Shown one piece after another: positions 14,374 through 21,433 of a DNA stretch of 34,286 bases. The stretch lies in contig DATAWZ010000008.1 in the NCBI GenBank assembly GCA_036266975.1, positions 1-34,286 on the forward strand, in the 5' to 3' direction. The stretch's first letter is position 1; every line of letters starts with the position of its first letter. Origin of the DNA: DATAWZ01 sp036266975 (GTDB lineage: Bacteria > Actinomycetota > Thermoleophilia > Solirubrobacterales > Solirubrobacteraceae). The notes beneath the pieces were generated by a model, which was given only the letters and a program-made list of their open reading frames with translations, was not told the DNA's origin and searched no databases. A program made the position numbers and the translations under genes.

Positions 14374-15686
14374 GCCAGCAGCGCTCCTTCCATCACCCCG
14401 GCGGCGCGCAGGTCGCGATACCAGCGCTCGACCGGGTGCTCCTTGACGTATCCGTGCCCGCCGAGCAGTTGCACGCCCTGCGAGCCGATCGCCATGCCCT
14501 TCTCGGCGCACAGCCGGTGCGCGACGGCGGCCTCGCGGGCGAACGGCGATCCCGCGTCGGCGCGGGCGGCGGCGCGGTAGGTGGTCAGGCGCATCCCCTC
14601 GAGCTCGACGGCGACGTCGGCGACCGCGAAGGCGACCGCCTGGCGATGGGAGATCGGCTCGCCGAAGGCCGGGCGCTCGTTGACGTACGGGATGACGTAG
14701 TCGAGCACCGCCTTGGCGGTGCCGACGGCCAGCGCGCACCAGGCCAGGCGGGCCCGGATGATGCACTCGCGCATCACCTCGGGATCGGCCCCGCCGAGCA
14801 GCGCGCGCTCGGCGAGGGTCACGCCCTCGAGGTGCAGGCGGCCGGTGGTGGCGGCGCGCAGGCCCATCGCCGGCTCGGGGGCGACGCTCACCCCGCCGGT
14901 CCCGGACTCGACGATGAACAGCGCCGGGCCCCCTTCGAGCATCGCCGAGACGACGAACAGCTCGCCGTCGCCGGCGCGCGGGACGAGTGACTTCTCGCCG
15001 TCCAGGACGTAGCCGCCGTCCTGGCGGCGCGCGGTCGTGCGCGGGGCGAGCGGGTCGCGCAGCGCGCCCGGCTCCAACAGCGCCAGCGCGGCGGCGGGCA
15101 CGTCATCGCCGACGAAGGCGGGCAGGTAGGTCCCCTGCTGCTCGGCGTCGCCCCAGGCGGCCAGCGCCGTGGCCACCGCGCCCGGTGCGAGGGCGGCGAG
15201 GGCGAGGCCCATGTCGCCGTGGGCGAGCGCCTCGCCGACCAGGACCGTGGTCACCGCCGAGCGCTCGCTCACCGCGCCGCCGAGCGCCTCGGGCACGCCG
15301 AGCATCGTGACGCCGAGCTCGAGCGCCTGAGCGAGCAGCTCGGGCGGCGCCTGGGCGTCGGTGTCGGCGGCGAGCGCGGCCGGGCGCAGGCGATCGCGGG
15401 CGAACTCGCCGAACGCCTCGCGCAGCATCTGCTGCTCCTCGGTCGGGTTCAGGTCGAAGAGCCCGCTCGGCGTGGTCGCCTCCAGGCGCGACGCGCGCTC
15501 GCCGATCGAGCCGGCGGCAACGAACGCGCGATTGGCGGCGCCGGCGGCGCGGAAGCCGTTACGGCTGGCCTGGAAGACCACGCGCTCGGCGGGGCCGCGC
15601 AGCCCGACGCGGTCGAGCACGTCCAGGCCGGCGACCCGCCGCAGCGCGCGCAGCCCGAGGGCCATGCCCTGCTCGGCGACGGTCAT
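14370..15686 (-). CDS. Acyl-CoA dehydrogenase-like protein with N-terminal extension and short C-terminus
   Basis: 438 residues. About 75 extra residues precede the ACAD N-domain, which starts near DLNPTEEQQMLREAFGEFAR. The middle domain reads YVLDGEKSLVPRAGDGELFV in place of the usual TEP/GSD-containing strand, and the C-domain has GVQLLGGHGYVKEHPVERWY. The protein stops at RAAGVMEGALLA, so the EG of the usual EGT catalytic segment is present but the terminal helix (~15-20 residues) is missing. This fits the weakly active or structural partner of a two-subunit dehydrogenase with the next gene. An AGGAG-type site precedes the ATG, which itself overlaps the hydratase stop (ATGA). Confidence 0.87.
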   Translation of the reverse strand: MTVAEQGMALGLRALRRVAGLDVLDRVGLRGPAERVVFQASRNGFRAAGAANRAFVAAGSIGERASRLEATTPSGLFDLNPTEEQQMLREAFGEFARDRLRPAALAADTDAQAPPELLAQALELGVTMLGVPEALGGAVSERSAVTTVLVGEALAHGDMGLALAALAPGAVATALAAWGDAEQQGTYLPAFVGDDVPAAALALLEPGALRDPLAPRTTARRQDGGYVLDGEKSLVPRAGDGELFVVSAMLEGGPALFIVESGTGGVSVAPEPAMGLRAATTGRLHLEGVTLAERALLGGADPEVMRECIIRARLAWCALAVGTAKAVLDYVIPYVNERPAFGEPISHRQAVAFAVADVAVELEGMRLTTYRAAARADAGSPFAREAAVAHRLCAEKGMAIGSQGVQLLGGHGYVKEHPVERWYRDLRAAGVMEGALLA

Positions 15687-16546
15687 GCGGTGCTCCTCTC
15701 GGTCAGGGTTCCGTCGAGGTGGCGCTCCTCGCCCCGGCTGACGGTGAACGCGGTCCGCCCATCCGGGTCGGCGGCCCAGGCGAACCGCACCGTCCCGGGC
15801 AGCAGGATCGGCCGGCGAAAGCGAACCTCGAAGACGTGCGCCGGCGGGACGTGGGCGTCCAGGGCGGCCAGGCAGCGCGCGGCGGTCCACATTCCGTGGG
15901 CGATCGCCCGCGGAAAGCCGAACGCCTTGGCCGTGAGCGAGTGCAGGTGGATCGGGTTGTGGTCGCCCGAGACCGCGGCGTAGCGGCGACCGAGGTCGCC
16001 CGGCAGCGACCAGACCGCGGTCGGCTCGAGTGCCGGCGACGCCTCGCGCGCGGGTCGCTCACCGCTGCCGGCGCCGCGGCGCAGCATCGCCGACTCCTCG
16101 CTCCAGACGAGCTCCTCGCCTACGCGGGCCTCGGTGGCGATCGTGAACACCTGCCCCCGCGGGTGTGGCTCGCTGCCCTGCGCGCGGACGTGCAGCGCGA
16201 GCGTCTCGCCGGCGAGGATCGGGCGCCGCTGGGTGATCGTGTTGTGCAGGTGCACGAGCCCGATCGGCGCGAACGGGAAGCGCCCGTCGGTCATCAGGGC
16301 CAGGTGCAGCGGGAAGGCGAGCACGTGCGGGTAGGTGCTTCCGAGCGCCTCGGTCAGGCGCAGCCCGCAGACGCGGTCGTAGGCGGCGAGCGCGTCGCGG
16401 TCGACGCGCACGTCGGTGAGCGTGCGCTGCAGGTCGGCGGGCAGCTCGCCACCGCCGCCGGGCAGGAACGGGAGCCGTCCGGCGCCGGGGATCCCGCCGG
16501 CGCCCGCGCGGGCGAGCAGAGCGATCGTGTTCGGCCCGGGCGCCAT
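15683..16546 (-). CDS. MaoC-like (R)-specific enoyl-CoA hydratase, HtdX-like
   Basis: 287 residues, a double-hotdog hydratase adding water to trans-2-enoyl-CoA or dehydrating 3-hydroxyacyl chains. The hydratase-2 motif YAAVSGDHNPIHLHSLTAKA is complete, with the Asp/His catalytic pair, and HGMWTAARCLAALD follows. The N-terminal half is a second, degenerate hotdog, as in eukaryotic-type and mycobacterial HtdX proteins. Its ATG shares one base with the ketoreductase TGA (TGATG), and its own TGA overlaps the next ATG. The order thiolase, FabG4-like, MaoC, FadE resembles the htdX-fabG4-fadA2-fadE5 locus of mycobacteria, which supports joint action on acyl-CoA. Confidence 0.92.
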   Translation of the reverse strand: MAPGPNTIALLARAGAGGIPGAGRLPFLPGGGGELPADLQRTLTDVRVDRDALAAYDRVCGLRLTEALGSTYPHVLAFPLHLALMTDGRFPFAPIGLVHLHNTITQRRPILAGETLALHVRAQGSEPHPRGQVFTIATEARVGEELVWSEESAMLRRGAGSGERPAREASPALEPTAVWSLPGDLGRRYAAVSGDHNPIHLHSLTAKAFGFPRAIAHGMWTAARCLAALDAHVPPAHVFEVRFRRPILLPGTVRFAWAADPDGRTAFTVSRGEERHLDGTLTERSTA

Positions 16547-18036
16547 CAGGCTCCGATCAGGCTCTGGCCGCAGACCCGCACGACGTTGCCGCTCACCCCG
16601 GCCGACGCGGGCGCGGCGAGCCAGGCGATCGTCTCGGCGACGTCGACCGGCAGCCCGCCCTGGGAGAGTGAGTTCATGCGCCGCCCGGCTTCGCGCAGGG
16701 CGATCGGCATCGCCGCGGTCATCTGGGTCTCGATGAAGCCCGGGGCGACCGCGTTGATGCGCACGCCGCGCTGGCTCATCAGGCGCTCGCCGGCGCGCAC
16801 GCGGCCGATCAGCGCGGCCTTGGAGGTCGCGTAGCTCGTCTGGCCGGCGTTGCCGGCGATGCCGGCGATCGAGGAGACCGTGACGATCGCCCCGCCCGGC
16901 CGCAGCAGGCCCCGCTCGAGCAGGAGCTCGTCGATGCGCTCCTGGCTGCGCAGGTTGATGTCGAGCACGCTCGCCCAGCGCTCGGCGTCCATGCGTCCGA
17001 GCGTGCGGTCGCGGGTGACGCCGGCGTTGTGGACGAGGACGTCCAGCCCGTCGGGGAGGTGCTCGGCGATCTGCTGCGGCGCGTCCTCGCCGGAGATGTC
17101 AAGGCCGATGTCGCCGACGGAGGACGAGGGCCCCGCGCTCGCTTGTGCCCCGAATGGGGTGCCGGCCTGGCTGTGCCCCGAATGGGCTACGCCACCCTCG
17201 TGGCCCGCTCCCGGCACGTCGAGCGCGACCACGCTCGCGCCGTCCTGCGCGAGCACGCGGGCGACCTCGGCGCCGATCCCGCGCGCGGCGCCGGTGACCA
17301 GCGCGACGCGGCCGGCGAGCGGGCGCTCCCAGTGGATCTCCCCGGCGCCGTGGACCGCCTCGCCAACCCGGATCACCTGGCCCGAGACGTAGGCCGAGCG
17401 CCCGCTGAGCAGGAAGCGCAGCGTCGAGGCGAGCTCATCCTCGGCGCCGGGGCTCACGAGCACGAGCTGGGCGGTGGAGCCGCGGCCGACCTCCTTGCCG
17501 ACCGAGCGCACGAAGCCCTCGAGCGCCCGCTGGGCGGTGGCCTGGGCGAGCGTGGTGCAGTCGCGCTCGGGGGTGCCGAGCACGATCACGCGCCCGCAGC
17601 GCTCCAGCCGGCGGATCACCGGCGTGAAGAACGCCGGCAGCGTGTCCAGGGCCGCGCTCGTCTCGATGCCGCTGGCGTCGAAGATCAGCGCGCGGAAGCG
17701 CTGCTCGGTCGGCGCTTGTCCGTTCCAGACGCTCGCATCGACCGCGGCGGCGGCGAGCGCGTCGCGGACCGGCGGGTCCAGCTCGCTGGCCACCGGGGCG
17801 CCGACCGCGGCGAGCGTGGAGGCCACGGCGCCCAGGGCGCGCGCGCCGGGCGCGCCGCCGAGCAGGATGGTGCCGGAGAGGACGACCTCGCCGCGGCGCT
17901 CGAGCGTCACCGGCTGGGGCAGGCCGACGTTGCCGGCGATGACCCTGCCGAGCGGGGTGCGGATCAGCTGCGCGTAACGGTCGCTGACGCGGGGAGACGC
18001 GGGGCCCGGCTCGCCTCCGGCTCGCCACCCGCTCAT
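16546..18036 (-). CDS. Two-domain 3-ketoacyl reductase, FabG4-like
   Basis: 496 residues, the 'high-molecular-weight FabG' type. The N-terminal ~210 residues are a Rossmann-like domain without the SDR catalytic residues. The C-terminal domain starts LAGRVALVTGAARGIGAEVA and has VLVHNAGVTRDRTL, the catalytic Ser in VTVSSIAGIAGN, TSYATSKAALIG (Tyr/Lys) and INAVAPGFIETQMT. FabG4 enzymes reduce 3-ketoacyl-CoA with NADH, or oxidise the 3-hydroxy form. Between the second and third strands there is an odd insert containing HSGHSQAGTPFGAQAS, encoded by a short DNA repeat (17144-17186). Start at ATG 18036 overlaps the thiolase TGA (ATGA); the longer reading upstream lies inside the thiolase and is rejected. 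Confidence 0.92.
   Translation of the reverse strand: MSGWRAGGEPGPASPRVSDRYAQLIRTPLGRVIAGNVGLPQPVTLERRGEVVLSGTILLGGAPGARALGAVASTLAAVGAPVASELDPPVRDALAAAAVDASVWNGQAPTEQRFRALIFDASGIETSAALDTLPAFFTPVIRRLERCGRVIVLGTPERDCTTLAQATAQRALEGFVRSVGKEVGRGSTAQLVLVSPGAEDELASTLRFLLSGRSAYVSGQVIRVGEAVHGAGEIHWERPLAGRVALVTGAARGIGAEVARVLAQDGASVVALDVPGAGHEGGVAHSGHSQAGTPFGAQASAGPSSSVGDIGLDISGEDAPQQIAEHLPDGLDVLVHNAGVTRDRTLGRMDAERWASVLDINLRSQERIDELLLERGLLRPGGAIVTVSSIAGIAGNAGQTSYATSKAALIGRVRAGERLMSQRGVRINAVAPGFIETQMTAAMPIALREAGRRMNSLSQGGLPVDVAETIAWLAAPASAGVSGNVVRVCGQSLIGA
17144..17186. repeat. Two 15-bp direct repeats inside the ketoreductase gene
   Basis: TGTGCCCCGAATGGG occurs at 17144-17158 and again at 17172-17186. 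Each contains a CCC-CGAAT-GGG inverted repeat. The 28-base offset is not a multiple of three, so the two copies are read in different frames of the gene, as PFGAQ and HSGHS. The segment encodes extra residues not expected in this family. Confidence 0.75.
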
Positions 18037-19316
18037 TTGACGGCCTCCAGGATCGCGGTGACGCCCTGCCCGCCGGCGGCGCAGATCGAGATCACCCCGC
18101 GCCCGGCGCCGCGCTCGTGCAGCGCCTTGGCCAGGGAGGCGACGATGCGCCCGCCGGTGGCGGCGAACGGGTGCCCGGCGGCGAGCGAGCCGCCGTTGAC
18201 GTTGAGCTTGCCGCGGTCGATCGCGCCGAGCGGCCCCTCCAGTCCGAGGCGCTCGCGGCAGAAGACCGCGTCTTCCCATGCCTTCAGCGTGCACAGGACC
18301 TGCGAGGCGAACGCCTCGTGGATCTCGTAGAGGTCGAACTCGCCGAGCGAGGCCCCGGCACGGGCGAGCATTTGCGGCATCGCGTAGGCGGGCGCCATCA
18401 GCAGTCCCTCCTCGCCGCCGACGTAGTCGACCGCGGCGGTCTCGGCCTCGACGAAGCGCGCGAGGATGGGCAGGCTGCGCGCACGGGCCCACTCCTCGCT
18501 GGCCAGCAGCACGACCGCGGCGCCGTCGGTGAGCGGCGTGGAGTTGCCGGCGGTCATCGTCCCGTCGGGCCCGCCGAACGCGGGCTCCAGCGTGGCGAGC
18601 TTCTCCACGCTGGTGTCCGCGCGCAGGTTCTCGTCGCGCTCGAGGCCCAGGTAGGGCACGATCAGATCGTCCATGAAGCCGCGCTCGTAGGCGGCGGCGA
18701 GGTGATGGTGGCTGGCGACCGCGAGCTCGTCCTGCTCGGCGCGGGTGACGCCCCAGCGGCGGGTGGTGATCGCCTGGTGCTCGCCCATCGACAGGCCGGT
18801 GCGCGGCTCCTCGTTGCGGGGGATCGCCGGGATCAGGTGCTGGGGGCGCACGCGGGCCAGCGCACGCACGCGCTCGACGTTGCTGTGCGCCCGGCCTGCG
18901 GCGAGCAGGATCTCGCGCAGGTCCTCGCCGAGCGCGATCGGCGCGTCGGAGGTGGTGTCCACGCCGCCGGCGATGCCGACCTCGATCTGCCCGAGCGCGA
19001 TCTTGTTGGCGACGAGGATCGCGGCCTCCAGGCCCGTCCCGCACGCCTGCTGGACGTCGTAGGCCGGCGTGCGCGCGTCCAGCCGGGTGCCGAGCACCGA
19101 CTCGCGCGTCAGGTTGAAGTCGCGGCTGTGCTTGAGCACGGCGCCGGCAGCGACCTCGCCGAGGCGCTCGCCCTGCAGCTGATGGCGGTCGACCAGGCCG
19201 TCGAGGGCGGCGGTGAGCATGTCCTGGTTGGAGGCCTGTGCGTAGGCGCGATTGGAGCGCGCGAAGGGGATGCGCACGCCGCCGACGATGACGGCACGGC
19301 GCGGGGGTTCGGTCAT
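18033..19316 (-). CDS. Acetyl-CoA C-acyltransferase (thiolase), FadA2/FadI-like
   Basis: 427-residue thiolase cleaving 3-ketoacyl-CoA with CoA to acetyl-CoA and a shortened acyl-CoA. The nucleophile Cys lies in DVQQACGTGLEA, the His in LYEIHEAFAS, and NGGSLAAGHPFAATGG and ISICAAGGQG complete the active site. The His in place of Asn in HEAF is the FadI/FadA2 (trifunctional beta-subunit) form. Start ATG 19316 (MTEPPRRAVIVGGVRIPFAR) overlaps the TetR TGA by four bases; a longer reading into the TetR gene is rejected. It is the second gene of the six-gene operon. The paralogous thiolase at 20196, on the other strand, is of the FadA type, so the two probably differ in chain-length range. Confidence 0.94.
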   Translation of the reverse strand: MTEPPRRAVIVGGVRIPFARSNRAYAQASNQDMLTAALDGLVDRHQLQGERLGEVAAGAVLKHSRDFNLTRESVLGTRLDARTPAYDVQQACGTGLEAAILVANKIALGQIEVGIAGGVDTTSDAPIALGEDLREILLAAGRAHSNVERVRALARVRPQHLIPAIPRNEEPRTGLSMGEHQAITTRRWGVTRAEQDELAVASHHHLAAAYERGFMDDLIVPYLGLERDENLRADTSVEKLATLEPAFGGPDGTMTAGNSTPLTDGAAVVLLASEEWARARSLPILARFVEAETAAVDYVGGEEGLLMAPAYAMPQMLARAGASLGEFDLYEIHEAFASQVLCTLKAWEDAVFCRERLGLEGPLGAIDRGKLNVNGGSLAAGHPFAATGGRIVASLAKALHERGAGRGVISICAAGGQGVTAILEAVK

Positions 19317-19981
19317 GGCAGCCTTTCCGCCGGGGCGACGGCGGCGATGGCCCCGCGGATTCCCGGCTCGATGGTGGCGATCAGCAGTTCGGCCGCCTCG
19401 CCGGCGGGCAGCGCCTCGGTGCGCAGCCACCAGCGGGCGAGCGCCTCGGCGGCGCCGAGTAGGGCGTGGGCGAGGGCCTCGGCGGCCGGCGGCGGCTGCA
19501 CGACGTCCGGGTCGGCCAGGCGGGCGATCAGGCGGGCCTGTCCGCTGGCCAGGCGCTCGCGATAGTGAGCCACCCGCTCGGCGACCTCGCCGCTGCCCGG
19601 GAGGGTCTCGTCGTAGAGCAGCCGCCAGCGGTCGCGGTGGTCCTCCAGGAAGGCGAAGAACGCGCGCAGGGCCCCGCGCAGGGCGGCCGCGGGGTCGCTG
19701 CAGGAGCCGCTGAGCGGCTCCTGCAGCGCGGTGTTGAGCGCCTCCCAGGCCCGCGCCAGGCAGGCCAGGTACAGCCGCTCCTTGTTGCCGAAGTAGGCGT
19801 ACAGCAGCGGCTTGGTCACCCCGACCGCGTCGGCGACCTCCTCCATGGTCACCGCCGCGTAGCCGCGCGAGGCAAAACGCGCGTGCGCGGCGGCGAGGAT
19901 CTGTCGCTCGCGCTCGGGGCGGGCCATCCGGGGGCGGCGCGGCCCGTCGGCGGAGGGGGTCACGGGGCGCAACTTACCCAT
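19313..19981 (-). CDS. TetR-family regulator heading the beta-oxidation operon
   Basis: 222 residues from ATG 19981, or 204 from an internal ATG at 19927 (MARPERERQILAAAH). The helix-turn-helix is clear: AAAHARFASRGYAAVTMEEV followed by AVGVTKPLLYAYFGNKERLY. The ligand domain is helical and unclassified. I favour 19981 because TATAAG (19994-19989) lies seven bases upstream, as for other leaderless genes here, but the conserved domain begins only after residue 20. Its TGA overlaps the thiolase ATG, so regulator and enzymes are one transcript. It is divergent from the fadA-fadB operon and could control both through palindromes in the shared gap. An acyl-CoA ligand is inferred from context. Confidence 0.88.
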   Translation of the reverse strand: MGKLRPVTPSADGPRRPRMARPERERQILAAAHARFASRGYAAVTMEEVADAVGVTKPLLYAYFGNKERLYLACLARAWEALNTALQEPLSGSCSDPAAALRGALRAFFAFLEDHRDRWRLLYDETLPGSGEVAERVAHYRERLASGQARLIARLADPDVVQPPPAAEALAHALLGAAEALARWWLRTEALPAGEAAELLIATIEPGIRGAIAAVAPAERLP

Positions 19982-20062
19982 ATATAAACTTATAGCGCAG
20001 TAGTGAGCGTGCGCTGACTGGCTGGCTGGCCAGCCGACCTGCGGTGGAGTCCTATCATTAGA
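19982..20062. promoter_or_regulatory. Shared control region of the two beta-oxidation operons
   Basis: In a GC-rich genome, TATAA-AC-TTATA (19983-19994) stands out: it holds the TetR -10 (TATAAG, minus strand) and is an inverted repeat. GGCTGGCCAGCC (20024-20035) is a perfect 12-bp palindrome. TATCAT (20053-20058) or TAGAAT (20059-20064) are candidate -10 elements for the plus-strand operon, with the palindrome then at the -35 position 17 bases before TATCAT. Both palindromes are candidate TetR operators. Confidence 0.5.
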
Positions 20063-20203
20063 ATGGAAATGCACACCGTCGAGACGACTGCGACGACCAC
20101 AGATACGGCCCACGAGGCGCGCCTGGCCTCGATGGCGGCCGCGTCGAGAAGCTTGCCCCGCCCGGGGTGGGGCGCGACCAGACAGGAGTTTCCCCATGCC
20201 TAG
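20063..20203 (+). CDS. Possible 46-residue leader peptide overlapping fadA
   Basis: ATG 20063 (or ATG 20069, same frame) opens a frame that ends at a TAG eight bases into fadA: the ATG of fadA and this stop lie in ATGCCTAG. The peptide is Thr-rich at its start (HTVETTATTTDTAHE) and matches no family I know. GC at third positions is about 83 %, lower than the neighbours but compatible with coding. The candidate -10 TATCAT ends ten bases before the second ATG, so it would be leaderless. A GC-rich imperfect palindrome (about 20154-20172) lies inside it, just before the fadA ribosome site. It is either a coupled leader peptide or a chance open frame in the leader. Confidence 0.4.
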   Translation: MEMHTVETTATTTDTAHEARLASMAAASRSLPRPGWGATRQEFPHA

Positions 20204-21413
20204 CACCGATGCGTTGGTGTTCGACGCAATCCGCACGCCGCGCGGAAAGGGCAAGAGCAACGGCTCGCTGCACACCACCAAGCCGGTCGACCTCATGGTC
20301 GGCCTGATTCACGAGACGCTCAGCCGCAACACCAAGCTGGATCCCAAGCGGGTTGACGACGTCGTGCTCGGCTGTGTCTCGCCGATCGGCGACCAGGGCG
20401 CCGACATCGCCAAGACCGCCGCGATCAAGTCGGGCCTGCCCGAGACGGTCGCCGGCGTCCAGGTCAACCGCTTCTGCGCCTCGGGCCTGGAGGCGGTCAA
20501 CCTCGCCGCCCAGAAGGTCGCCTCCGGTTGGGAGGACCTCGTCTTCGCCGGCGGGGTCGAGTCGATGTCGCGTGTCCCGATGGGCTCGGACGGCGGCGCC
20601 TGGGGCATGGACCCCCAGACCAACTTCGACACGTACTTCATCCCGCAGGGCGTGAGCGCGGACCTGATCGCCACGATCGAGGAGTTCAGCCGCGAGGACG
20701 TCGACGCCTACGCCGCCCGCTCGCAGGAGCTCGCCTCCGCCGCGCAGGCCGACGGGCGCTTCAAGAACTCGGTCATCCCGGTGCTCGACATCAACGAGAA
20801 CGTGGTGCTCGACTACGACGAGTTCATCCGCCCGGGCACGACCGTGGAGACGCTCTCCTCGCTGAAGCCCTCGTTCGCGATGATGGGCGAGGCCGGCGGC
20901 TTCGACGCGGTCGCCCTGCAGAAGTACCACTGGGTCGAGAAGATCAACCACGTCCACACCCCGGGCAATTCCTCGGGGATCGTCGACGGCGCCTCGCTGC
21001 TGACGATCGGCAACGAGAAGGTCGGCGACGAGCTCGGGCTCACCCCCCGCGCGCGGATCCTCTCCACCGCGCTGTCGGGCGCTGACCCGACGATCATGCT
21101 CACCGGCCCGGCGCCGGCGAGTCGCAAGGCGCTCGAGAAGGCCGGCCTCACGGTCGACGACCTCGATCTGATCGAGATCAACGAGGCGTTCGCGGCCGTC
21201 GTGCTGCGGTTCGTCAAGGACATGGGCCTGGACATGGAGAAGGTCAACGTCAACGGCGGGTCGATCGCCATGGGCCACCCGCTGGGCGCGACCGGCGGCA
21301 TGATCCTGGGCACCCTGATCGACGAGCTCGAGCGCACCGGCGGTCGTTACGGGCTGGCCACGCTCTGCGTCGGCGGCGGCATGGGTATCGCCACCGTCAT
21401 CGAGCGCATCTGA
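20196..21413 (+). CDS. fadA: Acetyl-CoA C-acyltransferase (thiolase), FadA-type
   Basis: 405-residue thiolase, the last step of the beta-oxidation cycle. Catalytic residues are visible: nucleophile Cys94 in VNRFCASGLEA, His361 in GHPLGATGG and Cys391 in LCVGGGMG, plus the INEAFAAV loop. The ATG is preceded by an AGGAG ribosome site at the right spacing. Twenty bases after its stop comes the fadB gene, so the two encode the usual alpha/beta fatty-acid oxidation complex, comparable with the fadA-fadB pair of mycobacteria. Codons are less extreme in GC than in the accessory genes, which suits high expression. The leader is ~130 bases if the TATCAT promoter is used. Confidence 0.95.
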   Translation: MPSTDALVFDAIRTPRGKGKSNGSLHTTKPVDLMVGLIHETLSRNTKLDPKRVDDVVLGCVSPIGDQGADIAKTAAIKSGLPETVAGVQVNRFCASGLEAVNLAAQKVASGWEDLVFAGGVESMSRVPMGSDGGAWGMDPQTNFDTYFIPQGVSADLIATIEEFSREDVDAYAARSQELASAAQADGRFKNSVIPVLDINENVVLDYDEFIRPGTTVETLSSLKPSFAMMGEAGGFDAVALQKYHWVEKINHVHTPGNSSGIVDGASLLTIGNEKVGDELGLTPRARILSTALSGADPTIMLTGPAPASRKALEKAGLTVDDLDLIEINEAFAAVVLRFVKDMGLDMEKVNVNGGSIAMGHPLGATGGMILGTLIDELERTGGRYGLATLCVGGGMGIATVIERI

Positions 21414-21433
21414 GGCCGGGGGAGATCGACGAC

